This document shows, in pieces, positions 1 through 8,811 of a stretch of DNA of 52,970 nt. This stretch comes from Planctomycetota bacterium (GTDB lineage Bacteria; Planctomycetota; Planctomycetia; Pirellulales; Lacipirellulaceae). A program made the translations under genes and the position numbers. Numbering within the stretch: the stretch's first letter is position 1; each line of letters opens with the position of its first letter. The stretch is taken from NCBI GenBank assembly GCA_029259915.1, contig JAJDED010000057.1, forward strand, positions 1 to 52,970. The letters are read 5' to 3'. Under the pieces are notes generated by a model. It ran no database searches and had not been told where the DNA came from. It saw nothing but the letters and a program-made list of their open reading frames with translations.

Positions 1-416
1 CGAGCCAAGACTACTAAAGCGTAGACCCAAACACTTCGCCTTCCTCAGAAAACCAAGACACGTCATCAAAGCCGAGATGATGAAAGGGGTTGGGTAAATC
101 TACGTGCTATTCAATTCATCGTCCGAGGCAGTTTGAGGGCAGCTTCTAGTTCCAAGAGACGTCTCACATTCAAAATCCTAAAACGTGACCGGCTGCTAGC
201 ACTGTCGCACATGGCCTGGAACTGCGTCACACCTTGTTTGTGCTTCAAGGTAGCCGCGATCTGTAAGATCGCGGCTAAACCCATGAGAATGGGCCATGGA
301 ATACTAGTTTCAAGTTTCCCGTAAGCAGGTTTTTTCGCTATATTGCCCTGTCTGGGGCGAATAGCCCCTCGACCGTAATCGAATTCCTTACCTGACAACA
401 TCAGATTGATAACCCG
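1..416. other. Gene-free leader region before lepB
   Basis: I see no convincing gene here. Open frames on both strands are short, lack ribosome binding sites and resemble no known protein. The stretch holds one clear perfect hairpin (listed separately, 251-277) and otherwise AT-rich sequence that presumably carries the lepB promoter. No convincing -35/-10 pair could be assigned. Confidence 0.6.
251..277. repeat. Palindromic repeat, TAGCCG-ended (copy 1)
   Basis: This is a perfect hairpin with 12-bp arms, TAGCCGCGATCT and AGATCGCGGCTA, around a GTA loop. The same core recurs at 23286-23337 and 38454-38475, and the TAGCCG...CGGCTA ends recur at other intergenic sites in the window. No T-run follows, so it does not look like a simple intrinsic terminator. 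Confidence 0.85.
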
Positions 417-2354
417 ATGGCCAAGAAGAAAACATCACAAAAACGCTTTCAACAAGACGTACCTCCCGCCAACAAACCGCAGTCGGGTAGCGGCATGCAC
501 GCTTTGCGCGAAACGATCGAATCGATCGTCATCGCGTTTGTCTTGGCGTTTCTTTTCCGCACGTTCGAGGCGGAGGCGTTTGTGATTCCGACCGGTTCGA
601 TGTCGCCTTCGTTGCTTGGTCGGCACAAGGACGTCGACTGTAGCGAATGCGGGTATCGATTCCGCGTTTCAGCGAGCGAAGAGGAAGGAAAAGATGCTCA
701 AGGGCCCTTGAGCATGCTCAACAATCCCCGAGCCAGTCGAGCGCAAAAAGAGGGGGCCCTGTATGAATTGAGCCTGTTCGAGACCGCCTGTGGAACTTGC
801 CCCATGTGCCGACAGGTGATGCCCTTGCGAAGCGACCTCTCCGCCGCGGCGCCCAAGGCAATCGATTTGAATGCTGCCGAAGATCATCCAAGCTACCCGG
901 GCGATCGCATCCTGGTAAACAAATATGGCTATACCCTCAACCAGCCCGAGCGGTGGGACGTGGTGGTGTTCAAATTTCCCGGCAACGGCGAAATGAATTA
1001 CATCAAACGGTTAGTCGGTTTGCCGAACGAAGAGGTGCAAATTTATCAGGGCGATCTTTTCACGCGCCCGAGCAATTCTTCCGAAGCATTTCGGATCGAA
1101 CGCAAACCGGCCGACAAAGTCGCGGCCATGCTTCAGCCGGTGCATGACACCGAATATCAATCCGCACTGCTCGCCCGGGCAGGTTGGCCCATGCGCTGGC
1201 AAGCGGCAGCGGATGGCGGTTGGCAGGTCGAGACGACACCCAACAAACTGACCGTTGAACAAAGGTTTTCCATCGAACCGAACGATGACGCCGGCCAGCC
1301 CGGTTGGCTTCGTTACCGCAATATGATTCCCAGTATTTACGACTGGGGCATTGTCCGATCGTTTCAACAAAGCGGGAGCTTTCAAGGCATTTCCAAGCAG
1401 CAATGGTTGAGCGAAACTCGACCGCAACTGATTGTGGATTTCAATTCCTACAACACGAATATCAATCGGAATTCAACGAACCAAGGCGGTTGGCAACTAC
1501 CGCAAGGACGCTTGGGGAAAAATTGGGTGAGCGATTTGGCGGTTGAGTTCGATGTGCAAGTCGACCAGCCGCAGGGAGAACTGCTGCTCGATCTGGTGGA
1601 AGGGGGCCGACATTTTCAGTGCCGCATCCAACTAGAAACGGGGCAAGCAACCCTCGGCATCGAGGGCTTTGCCGATTTCAAGCCGACTGCTTCTACAGCC
1701 CTGAAATCGAAGGGCAATTATGCGCTGCGGTTTGCCAACGTCGACGACCGTCTCTTGTTTTGGATTGACGAGAAACTGGTCGACTTCGGCGACACCACCT
1801 ACGATGTGGAGCAACTCTTTGGCAACCGTCGACAGATACTTCCGCGCACCAGCGCCGAGGACCCCGGTGATCTGGCCCCGGTGGGGATCGGCGCGCAAAA
1901 CGCATCGCTCTCGATCGAGCGGATCAAAGTGCTACGCGACATTTACTACATCGCCGCTTCGACAAACGACCGCATGATCTTAGGAGATTATATTCCCGCA
2001 CACCTCGAAGTGACTAACGTCGATGGTCAGCACTTGCCGAAATTGCAAAGCGATCGCCAATTGCTGCTCGACCCCGAGACTTGGCCCCGATTTCTTACGC
2101 GTAGGAAAAGACAATTCACAATCAACCAGGACCAGTTTTTTGTCATGGGAGACAACAGCCCGTCGAGTCAAGACTGTCGGTTGTGGTCGAGAAATACTAG
2201 CGAAAATGGCATACCGGGCGGGGCGTATCTCGATCGGCAACTGCTCACCGGCAAGGCAGTCTGCGTGTTTTGGCCCCACTCGTGGGGAGGCATCCCAGGC
2301 CTGAACAAGCTACCCGGTTTCCCGAATTTTGGAGACATGAGAATTGTTAGATGA
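417..2354 (+). CDS. lepB: Signal peptidase I, large planctomycete form with inserts
   Basis: Type I signal peptidase (S26), which cleaves signal peptides on the outer face of the inner membrane. One membrane segment lies at about residues 34-50. The catalytic Ser61 sits in the IPTGSMSP motif, the general-base Lys197 in YIKRLVGLP, and the conserved FFVMGDNS box at 574-581. At 645 residues it is about twice the usual length. Two inserts explain this: a zinc-ribbon-like region just after the catalytic serine (C75-x2-C78 and C125-x2-C128-x2-C131), and about 300 residues between the Lys box and MGDN box, whose later part (about 410-500) reads like a lectin-type beta sandwich. Its stop codon is the first triplet of a heptamer repeat block. 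Confidence 0.93.
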   Translation: MAKKKTSQKRFQQDVPPANKPQSGSGMHALRETIESIVIAFVLAFLFRTFEAEAFVIPTGSMSPSLLGRHKDVDCSECGYRFRVSASEEEGKDAQGPLSMLNNPRASRAQKEGALYELSLFETACGTCPMCRQVMPLRSDLSAAAPKAIDLNAAEDHPSYPGDRILVNKYGYTLNQPERWDVVVFKFPGNGEMNYIKRLVGLPNEEVQIYQGDLFTRPSNSSEAFRIERKPADKVAAMLQPVHDTEYQSALLARAGWPMRWQAAADGGWQVETTPNKLTVEQRFSIEPNDDAGQPGWLRYRNMIPSIYDWGIVRSFQQSGSFQGISKQQWLSETRPQLIVDFNSYNTNINRNSTNQGGWQLPQGRLGKNWVSDLAVEFDVQVDQPQGELLLDLVEGGRHFQCRIQLETGQATLGIEGFADFKPTASTALKSKGNYALRFANVDDRLLFWIDEKLVDFGDTTYDVEQLFGNRRQILPRTSAEDPGDLAPVGIGAQNASLSIERIKVLRDIYYIAASTNDRMILGDYIPAHLEVTNVDGQHLPKLQSDRQLLLDPETWPRFLTRRKRQFTINQDQFFVMGDNSPSSQDCRLWSRNTSENGIPGGAYLDRQLLTGKAVCVFWPHSWGGIPGLNKLPGFPNFGDMRIVR

Positions 2355-2425
2355 GGAGTGAGGGGCGAGGAGTGAGGAGCGAGGAAGAAAATCCTCGATC
2401 CTCGCCCTTCGCTTCTCGCCCCTTC
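2352..2425. repeat. Heptamer-phased inverted repeat (lepB-lptB gap)
   Basis: The left arm is five 7-nt units, TGAGGAG, TGAGGGG, CGAGGAG, TGAGGAG and CGAGGAA (2352-2386). The right arm is ATCCTCG twice, then CCCTTCG, CTTCTCG and CCCCTTC (2391-2425), roughly complementary to the left. The lepB stop codon is the first TGA of the array. It would fold into a long imperfect hairpin in RNA and may act as a terminator or mRNA stabiliser. Confidence 0.8.
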
Positions 2426-2448
2426 CCAGTCATGGAGGACAAACTGCA

Positions 2449-3276
2449 GTGACCCTTTTGCAAGTCACCGGATTGGTGAAAAACTATGGCCGACGGCGCG
2501 TGGTCGATGGTATCGACTTTACCGTCGATCGGGGTGAGATCGTCGGACTGTTGGGCCCCAACGGGGCGGGTAAGACGACCACCTTTCGCATGACGTGCGG
2601 CATGATCGAACCCGACGCGGGGACGGTCTATTTGGGCGATCACGACGTGACCAACTGGCCCATGTTCCGCCGCGCACGCGAAGGAGGCATGGGCTATTTG
2701 GCGCAAGAGTCGAGCGTGTTTCGCAAACTTTCGGTACAAAACAATTTGCTCGGCGTAATGGAAATGCTCGGCATGCCCCGCAAAGCGCGCCGGCGACGTT
2801 GCGACGAATTGATGGAACAATTTGGCATCACCAAGCTGCGGCGGAGCAAAGCGATGTCGCTTTCCGGCGGCGAACGACGTCGATTGGAAATTGCCCGCTG
2901 TCTGGTTTCCGACCCCGAGCTCATCCTGCTCGACGAACCTTTTACAGGAATTGATCCGGTCACTATCGCAAGCATCCAGGACATCATTCGCGATTTGCGC
3001 TCGCGTGGGATTGCGATATTGATCACCGATCACCAAGTGCGCGAGACGCTGCAAATCACCGACCGCAGCTACGTAATCCGCAGCGGGCAGGTGCTTTGCC
3101 ACGGGACGCGCGACGTGGTGCTGCAAAACCCCGCGGCACGCAAATACTACTTCGGCGAAGGAATGGAGATGGGGCTCGCAGGACCCCACACCGCGCAAAG
3201 CCGTCGGCCCGCCATCCGCGGCCAGCTCACCGGTCGCCACCAGGCTCCCAACGATCCCCGCGAAGGCGCCGCGTAG
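2449..3276 (+). CDS. lptB: LPS export ABC transporter ATPase, LptB-like
   Basis: ATP-binding subunit, probably of the Lpt machine that extracts lipopolysaccharide from the inner membrane. The GTG start is preceded by GGAGGA at 2434-2439, nine bases away. Walker A GPNGAGKT lies at 36-43, the ABC signature LSGGE at 138-142 and Walker B LILLDEP at 158-164. The Q-loop region GYLAQESSVFRKLSVQNNL is characteristic of LptB rather than of amino-acid importers, and the expected KYYFGE ending is present, followed by about 35 extra basic residues. No LptF/G permease or LptA/C gene is adjacent, so the LptB name rests on family resemblance alone. Confidence 0.85.
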   Translation: MTLLQVTGLVKNYGRRRVVDGIDFTVDRGEIVGLLGPNGAGKTTTFRMTCGMIEPDAGTVYLGDHDVTNWPMFRRAREGGMGYLAQESSVFRKLSVQNNLLGVMEMLGMPRKARRRRCDELMEQFGITKLRRSKAMSLSGGERRRLEIARCLVSDPELILLDEPFTGIDPVTIASIQDIIRDLRSRGIAILITDHQVRETLQITDRSYVIRSGQVLCHGTRDVVLQNPAARKYYFGEGMEMGLAGPHTAQSRRPAIRGQLTGRHQAPNDPREGAA

Positions 3277-3285
3277 GGAGTTGCA

Positions 3286-3353
3286 AAAGTCGAAATACGA
3301 AAGTGGAAAGGGGAGTCGACTCAAACTTTCCCCTTTCGCATTTCCCCTTTACT
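3286..3353. repeat. Heptamer-phased inverted repeat downstream of lptB
   Basis: The left arm reads AAAGTCG, AAATACG, AAAGTGG, AAAGGGG (3286-3313). The right arm reads CTTTCCC, CTTTCGC, ATTTCCC, CTTTACT (3326-3353). The arms pair imperfectly around a GTCGAC-containing loop. The unit sequence differs from that after lepB, but the 7-nt spacing is the same. Confidence 0.8.
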
Positions 3354-3376
3354 TTGCACCGGTTTACAATACTCGC

Positions 3377-4522
3377 ATGAACGAACCGCAGAACGATGCC
3401 ACGGATTCAACAGCCGAAGAAAATTCCGCTCCCTCCGAACCGCCGCTGCGCAGCGTGCATACTTCCAACCTGCCGCAGATTTTTGCCGAGGGCAATTTTT
3501 CTGTATTGGTGACCACTTACCAAGCGGGGAAACTGGTCGTCTTGCGCAACGACGGCGGTGTGCTCAACACGCATTTCCGCAACTTCCTCAAACCGATGGG
3601 GCTGGCCGTTCAGGGCGGAAAAATGGCGGTCGGGTGCAGTATCGACATTTGGGAATTCCACAATGTGCCAGCCGTCTGCCCCAAGCTGGACGAATCGGAA
3701 GAGTATAAAGAGAAGTCGGTCCAGCACGACGCCTGTTTTCTCCCGCGCCGCAGCCATACCACCGGCGACGTGCAAATCCACGAGATGGCCTGGGTCGACG
3801 ACGAACTATGGTTCGTCAACACCGCGTTTAGTTGTCTGGCTACTCGGTGCGAAATCAACAGCTTTGAACCGCGCTGGCGACCGAAGTTTATCACGCAATT
3901 GATCCCCGGCGATCTTTGTCATTTGAACGGGTTAGCGCTCCGCGATGGCCGCGTGCGTTACGTTACCGCGCTGGGAGAAACCAACACCCCCGGCGGCTGG
4001 CGAGAGAATAAACGTGACGGCGGCCTGTTGATCGACGTCGACTCAAACGAAATCGTCGCCCGCGGATTGTCGATGCCCCATTCGCCGCGCTGGTATCGCG
4101 ACAAGCTCTGGCTATTGGAATCGGGAAACGGCAGCATCGGCACGGTCGATCTCGACACAGGAAAATACGAACCGATCGCACAGCTTCCCGGTTTTACACG
4201 CGGTTTGAGTTTCCTGGGCCCGCTGGCGTTTGTTGGTTTGTCGCAAGTGCGCGAGTCGGCCGTGTTCAGCGGCATTCCACTTGTCGAACGACTTGAAGAA
4301 CGCACGTGCGGCGTCTGGGTGCTGAACATCGAAACGGGCGAAATGGTCGCCTTCTGCCGGTTTGAAGATGCCGTGCAAGAAATTTTTGCCGTTGAAGTGC
4401 TCCTCGGCACTCGCTTTCCCGACCTGGTAAACCACGACGCAGAGTTGATCGGTCGGTCCTACGTTCTCGGCGATGCGGCGCTGGAAGATGTGCCGGCAGA
4501 TTTGCGCTCTGATAAGGGATGA
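3377..4522 (+). CDS. TIGR03032/DUF4915 family protein
   Basis: This 381-residue protein belongs to the uncharacterised TIGR03032 family, whose repeats suggest a beta-propeller-like fold. Recognisable segments include VHTSNLPQIFAEGNFSVLVTTYQAGKL near the N-terminus, IHEMAWVDDELWFVNTAFSCLAT and HLNGLALRDGRVRYVTALGETN. The function is unknown. The open frame could begin at 3281, but that extension is encoded by the heptamer repeat and looks non-coding, so the ATG at 3377 (MNEPQNDATDS) is preferred. No signal peptide is visible with this start, so the protein is probably cytoplasmic. Confidence 0.82.
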   Translation: MNEPQNDATDSTAEENSAPSEPPLRSVHTSNLPQIFAEGNFSVLVTTYQAGKLVVLRNDGGVLNTHFRNFLKPMGLAVQGGKMAVGCSIDIWEFHNVPAVCPKLDESEEYKEKSVQHDACFLPRRSHTTGDVQIHEMAWVDDELWFVNTAFSCLATRCEINSFEPRWRPKFITQLIPGDLCHLNGLALRDGRVRYVTALGETNTPGGWRENKRDGGLLIDVDSNEIVARGLSMPHSPRWYRDKLWLLESGNGSIGTVDLDTGKYEPIAQLPGFTRGLSFLGPLAFVGLSQVRESAVFSGIPLVERLEERTCGVWVLNIETGEMVAFCRFEDAVQEIFAVEVLLGTRFPDLVNHDAELIGRSYVLGDAALEDVPADLRSDKG

Positions 4523-4590
4523 GGGGCGAGGTCGGGATGCGACTGAATCAACTCTGCTTTCCCATTTGACTTTCGCATTTCCCCGCCCCC
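4520..4590. repeat. Heptamer-type repeat after the TIGR03032 gene
   Basis: TGAGGGG and CGAGGTC units start exactly at the stop codon (4520-4533). Then CTTTCCC, ATTTGAC and a slipped TTTCGCATTTCCCC follow at 4557-4584. The words match both the lepB-side array (TGAGGGG CGAGG) and the lptB-side array (CTTTCCC, TTTCGC), as if this copy were a chimera of the two. Pairing between the halves is poor. Confidence 0.6.
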
Positions 4591-4847
4591 GTCCATTGGA
4601 ATTGGACAAGAATTAAGTTGCATTCCTGAGTAAAGCGGGTGAGAATGAAAAAACAAATGGGCTTTCAGTATGTTTCAGTTTTATGAAGCAGTGCTCCGGA
4701 ACGCACATAGATACATCCCGCAATAACTATGCTTGGCATTGTTACACGTTACTGAAGAGCTCTAGTCCATGCAGAAACACTTTCTTTTTTGAAGCACACA
4801 CTGTTTCTTCCATGGAATGCGGGTTTCGAAAACCGGAGGTAGCTTCT
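4591..4847. other. Untranslated region before the HlyD-like gene
   Basis: The open reading frame technically extends upstream to 4683, but its residues look random and cysteine-rich, and the good ribosome binding site is at 4835-4840. I see no RNA gene here. It probably holds the promoter of the following gene pair. Confidence 0.5.
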
Positions 4848-6395
4848 ATGAATCGCGCTTTTACATTTACAGTCGCAGTCGTAGCTTTCGTCAGCTTCTC
4901 TTCAGATCCTTGGCTCTACGCCAAGGAAACGTTGCAAACGGAAGCCGCAATTGAAAATAATTCTGAATCGGTATCTCCGAGTGAGGCCAATAACACTCGC
5001 GATGAAGATCCTGACGCCGATGAGGGCAGCGGGAAGACGTTTGAGGTTCTCCCAAAGCCGATAAGAATCGAAGCGACCTTAGAGGGCGCGTTTGTTGCCA
5101 AAAAGGCGAAAGAAGTCTCATTGCACCCCGAGCAATGGTCTACGTTCAAGATCGAAGAAGTCGTTGCACACGGAACAAAAGTCCAGAAAGGGGAAACCCT
5201 CGTTAGATTCGAGAGCAAGGACTTGTTAGACGACCTTGCCGATCTCGAAATTGAACTTCACCTTAGCGAACAGAAGATCGTACGCTCCGAACAGGAAATT
5301 CCACAGAAAGAACGTGCTCTAGAACGACAACTCGCCGATGCAGAAGAGTTTTTGCGACGATCCGAGGAAGATTATCGAACCTACAAGGAGACCGAGAGAG
5401 AGCAGTCGATAGACTCGGCAAACATGAGTCTAAAAATGTCGAAGTTCTATCTCGATTACTATCGAGACGAGCTAGAGCAATTGGAGAAAATGTACGAAGC
5501 CGATGATCTAACCGAAGAGACCGAAGAGATCGTCCTTCGGAGACAACGCTTCATGGTTGAACAAGGGGAGTTCTACTATGAGTTGTCCAAATACAGCTAC
5601 AACAAGATGCTAGGGGTGATAATTCCCCGTCGTGACCGAGACATTGAAGAATCGCTGGAAGATTCGAAACAACGACTCGATCGAGCCCAAACAGCGAACC
5701 AAGTCAACCTGAACATTGCACGTTATGAATTGGAAGAACAGAAGAGGGAGCGGAAGAAATCTGTCGAAAAACATGTCCGTTTGCTAGCCGACAAGTCGCT
5801 AATGACGCTTAAGGCTCCTGCAGCAGGTATCGTCTTCTACGGAGAGTCTGTCGATGGGAAGTGGAGCAAGCTGGCCGAGATGCGCAAGAAAATCCACCCC
5901 GGGAAAAGTGTAGACAAGGGTTCCGTCATTATGACCGTTGTGGATCCTTCTTCGCTGTATTTTGTCTCCAAGATCGACGAGAAGCTACTTATCAGTATCC
6001 AGCAAAAGCAAAGTGTTGAGGTCCAGCCCACAGTTGAGGGGTCTGAGCCCTTGGATGGCATGGTCGCTTCCATCTCTGCCATTCCAATCGCCGACGGCAA
6101 GTTTGAGGCAAGGATTGCATTCACCAGCCAACTACCCGACTGGCTCGTCCCCGGGATGTCGGGCAAGGCAACCGTTGTCACCTACCAAAAGGAAGATGCC
6201 CTGCTGGTCCCCGAAAATGCCGTTCACGAAGATGAACGAACTGGCGGGGAATTTGTCTGGTTAGTTAGCGACGAAGATGTACAAAAGGTGGTTGTGAAGA
6301 CCGGGAAGAAAAAGAACAAGCGAGTCGAAATCATCTCGGGGCTGACTGCCGGAGACATCATCTCTTTGGAAGATGAAGAGAAGCAGCAAGAGTAG
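4848..6395 (+). CDS. HlyD/RND-type periplasmic adaptor protein
   Basis: A secreted membrane-fusion protein of about 515 residues. The start is fixed by GGAGGT at 4835-4840, seven bases before the ATG, and by the signal peptide MNRAFTFTVAVVAFVSF. An acidic linker follows, then the first half of a lipoyl/barrel-sandwich domain (VAHGTKVQKGETLVRFESK). A long charged coiled-coil hairpin covers about residues 110-320. The second lipoyl half is MTLKAPAAGIVFYG, followed by a beta-barrel region ending VTYQKEDALLVPENAV. Such adaptors bridge an inner-membrane transporter to the outer membrane. Unusually, no transporter or TolC-like gene follows. Instead the next gene encodes a secreted toroid-fold protein 58 bases downstream, so the true partner is unknown. 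Confidence 0.85.
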   Translation: MNRAFTFTVAVVAFVSFSSDPWLYAKETLQTEAAIENNSESVSPSEANNTRDEDPDADEGSGKTFEVLPKPIRIEATLEGAFVAKKAKEVSLHPEQWSTFKIEEVVAHGTKVQKGETLVRFESKDLLDDLADLEIELHLSEQKIVRSEQEIPQKERALERQLADAEEFLRRSEEDYRTYKETEREQSIDSANMSLKMSKFYLDYYRDELEQLEKMYEADDLTEETEEIVLRRQRFMVEQGEFYYELSKYSYNKMLGVIIPRRDRDIEESLEDSKQRLDRAQTANQVNLNIARYELEEQKRERKKSVEKHVRLLADKSLMTLKAPAAGIVFYGESVDGKWSKLAEMRKKIHPGKSVDKGSVIMTVVDPSSLYFVSKIDEKLLISIQQKQSVEVQPTVEGSEPLDGMVASISAIPIADGKFEARIAFTSQLPDWLVPGMSGKATVVTYQKEDALLVPENAVHEDERTGGEFVWLVSDEDVQKVVVKTGKKKNKRVEIISGLTAGDIISLEDEEKQQE

Positions 6396-6453
6396 GCCGG
6401 CGGATTTAGTAGTTTGCTCGACGAAGATTTTCGAACCCTTGCAGCCCAGAACT

Positions 6454-7686
6454 ATGAAGCGAATTCTAGAAATCGTGATTCTCTCGATGCTGCTACTAAG
6501 CTCTAAATGTCCTAGTGGCCTTGCTGAGGATCATGCTGCAGCGAATCAGCCAATCGTTAACTCTCCGCTGGCAACAAGTGGCCCCGTGCCGAGAGCTATC
6601 GATCCACCTGCCCCTCAGGATATTCAACAGAGTATCAACCGTGGCGTTGACTTTCTGCTCTTGGACCAACGACCCGATGGAGGTTGGGGGAGTGCCGAGC
6701 GAACTAAGGGTTTGAATATCTATGCCCCTGTTCCGGGTGCCCACCAGGGCTTCAAGTTAGCGGTGGGCGGGTTGGTGTTGACTGCCCTTGTCGAGTGTGA
6801 GCCGACACTTGATCTAGAGCGAGCAGCAAAGGTGCGCCTAGCGATTGATCGAGGCACTCAGTGGATGTTGGAAAATCACGATCGCGTACGCCGGGCGGAG
6901 CCAGGAGCTCTCTACAATGTTTGGGGGCACGCTTACGCCATCCAAGGCTTGGTAAGACTTTACCACCGCGCTGAGGCGGAAGAAGAACTTCAAAATAAAT
7001 TGCTTGCCGCGATTGAAACGCAAACGGAGAAACTCGAGCGATATTCGTTTCTCAACGGCGGTTGGGGCTACTACGATTTCCAGCATGGTACGCAGATTCC
7101 TGCTAGTAGCCCCAATAGTTTTACCACCGCCACGGTCTTAGTTGCCCTGCATGAAGCGGCAGCCGTGGGAGTCGCGTTTCCTGAGAAGCTAATCGACAAG
7201 GCTGTGACGTCGATCGAGCGGCAGCGCAATCCCGACTTTACCTACGCCTACGGCGAGTACCTGAGAATGATGCCGCGAATGGTCATCAATCGCCCCGCGG
7301 GCAGTCTTGGCAGAAGCCAAGCGTGTAATGTCGCTTTGAGATTGTACGGAGACGAACGGGTCACCGACGAGGTGCTGAAAGCGTGGCTCAATCGATTGTA
7401 TGCCCGCAATGGATGGCTAAGCATTGGCCGGAAGAGGCCGATTCCCCACGAGAGCTTTTTTCTGGTGGCAGGATACTTTTATTATTACGGACATTACTAC
7501 GCAGCCTGCTGCATCAACCAGTTGCCCTCCGACGAGCGCCCCTATTTCCAGGACCATCTTGCGCACCTATTGCTGCCTCTACAAGAGAAAGATGGCTGCT
7601 GGTGGGACTACCCGTTCTACAATTACCACCAGCAGTACGGCACGGCGATGGCTTTGTATTGCTTACGGCAATGCCAGAGAGAGTGA
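6454..7686 (+). CDS. Secreted squalene-cyclase/prenyltransferase-fold repeat protein
   Basis: A 410-residue protein with signal peptide MKRILEIVILSMLLLSS and several alpha/alpha-toroid repeats of the prenyltransferase/squalene oxidase type. Examples are the DGGWG-type signature near the N-terminus (LLLDQRPDGGWGSAER), the GGWGYYDF segment in the middle, and KDGCWWDYPFYNYHQQYGTAMAL near the C-terminus. I do not see a DxDD catalytic motif of hopene cyclases, so it is probably not a true triterpene cyclase. An in-frame ATG at 6373 overlaps the upstream gene, but the start at 6454 gives a clean signal peptide. The close spacing suggests co-transcription with the HlyD-like adaptor. Confidence 0.78.
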   Translation: MKRILEIVILSMLLLSSKCPSGLAEDHAAANQPIVNSPLATSGPVPRAIDPPAPQDIQQSINRGVDFLLLDQRPDGGWGSAERTKGLNIYAPVPGAHQGFKLAVGGLVLTALVECEPTLDLERAAKVRLAIDRGTQWMLENHDRVRRAEPGALYNVWGHAYAIQGLVRLYHRAEAEEELQNKLLAAIETQTEKLERYSFLNGGWGYYDFQHGTQIPASSPNSFTTATVLVALHEAAAVGVAFPEKLIDKAVTSIERQRNPDFTYAYGEYLRMMPRMVINRPAGSLGRSQACNVALRLYGDERVTDEVLKAWLNRLYARNGWLSIGRKRPIPHESFFLVAGYFYYYGHYYAACCINQLPSDERPYFQDHLAHLLLPLQEKDGCWWDYPFYNYHQQYGTAMALYCLRQCQRE

Positions 7687-8775
7687 GCTGGAGGGAGCGA
7701 AAGAGCGCGCAGTGGGTAGCCCTTGTGCGCCGAAATGACGCACATCTCCGAAGCTTCTGCTAGTACCCAACCAAAACAGTCCAACGGCAACTAGCCACAG
7801 CGTTCCCGGTTCTGGCACTGCAAGCGACTTCTGAAAAGTCACTCCCGGCGTCAGGCTTCTTAGTGTGAACGAAGCGGTTTGCGCGGCGTCGACTTGCGCC
7901 GAGGTCATGCCGAAGTTCTGTAGGAGGATGTCGTTGTAGACTTGGAAGAACACTTGCTCGGCTACTATGTCTGCGGGGTCGATCATAAACTGTATGGTGT
8001 TCTGTCCACGAAACAGAAGCACCCCCTTGTCGTTCGTGAAATCGGACGTCGAGTAGAGATTCCCAAAAGGCCCCAACTTGTCCGACTCGAAAAAAAACCG
8101 CTGCGCGGGACCAAAGAAGCGAAATTCGCTGATGTTGGTGGAGAGTTCCACCAAAGCTCCCAGGCCAAACTTGCCATCCGACGGCTCGACGATGTCGGCA
8201 TCGAACGAAGTTTCGACTTCAAATTCAAGGTTGCCGGTGACGTTCAGCGGAATGTTTAGCTTCAGCGCCGCCACTCCCTGGTTTTGCACCCGCCCGGCGG
8301 TGCCCGGCGTGGCTGTTATGCCCGAGCGCAAGTCGAAGGTTAAAGTTGTGCGGGGAATCGTGTCGAAACCGATGGCGGTTGAAAAACTGGTCGAGCCGCC
8401 AATCTCCGCGGGGCCGTTCGCTACTGGATCGGGAAATACCGCTCCCTCAGATTCTAATCGCGTCTGGGCAAGCGATACAGGGATGTCGAGCACTGTAATC
8501 GGACTGTCGTTCAACTCCACAAAACCGAACTGTGAATCGTCCAGCCCGTCGCCAATCTTGAAGTCGAAATCGATGCCAATCTGCTCGAAGAAATTATCGT
8601 TCACTGTTAGGAACTGCGAATCAATCGTGAGCTGAAAGTCCTGACCGAGAGTTCCCAATTGCGCCTGGGCACGAGCGGCAAATACCAGCGAAGCAACGAA
8701 AACAAAAAGTCTTGTCAGGCACTTGAAAGTCATCCGGCTTCCGAGATTCATCCGATGGCGATGGGCATGGGTCAT
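7663..8775 (-). CDS. PEP-CTERM sorted secreted protein
   Basis: A 370-residue exported protein of unknown function. It has a signal sequence (hydrophobic LTRLFVFVASLVFAARAQAQ) and a C-terminal PEP-CTERM sorting signal: VPEPGTLWLVAVGLFWLG, then basic residues. PEP-CTERM proteins are processed by exosortase at the membrane. The body is beta-rich with no recognised enzyme motif. The ATG at 8775 has AGGAGA just upstream. A second ATG at 8733, with GGAAG upstream, would give a more compact signal peptide. The tail extends about 25 residues past the hydrophobic segment, longer than usual, and its last 24 bases overlap the convergent gene's end. Confidence 0.78.
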   Translation of the reverse strand: MTHAHRHRMNLGSRMTFKCLTRLFVFVASLVFAARAQAQLGTLGQDFQLTIDSQFLTVNDNFFEQIGIDFDFKIGDGLDDSQFGFVELNDSPITVLDIPVSLAQTRLESEGAVFPDPVANGPAEIGGSTSFSTAIGFDTIPRTTLTFDLRSGITATPGTAGRVQNQGVAALKLNIPLNVTGNLEFEVETSFDADIVEPSDGKFGLGALVELSTNISEFRFFGPAQRFFFESDKLGPFGNLYSTSDFTNDKGVLLFRGQNTIQFMIDPADIVAEQVFFQVYNDILLQNFGMTSAQVDAAQTASFTLRSLTPGVTFQKSLAVPEPGTLWLVAVGLFWLGTSRSFGDVRHFGAQGLPTARSFAPSSSLSLALP

Positions 8776-8811
8776 ATTAGGTCTCCTGGAGCAAAGAAGA
8801 TCGCAGCGCAC

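Noticed and set aside
111..401. Open frame of 96 residues, minus strand
   Set aside because: It runs through the TAGCCG palindrome, has no ribosome binding site and no recognisable protein features.
2347..3324. Long open frame opposite the LptB-like gene
   Set aside because: It is the antisense shadow of a clearly conserved ATPase; low-complexity His/Arg-rich translation.
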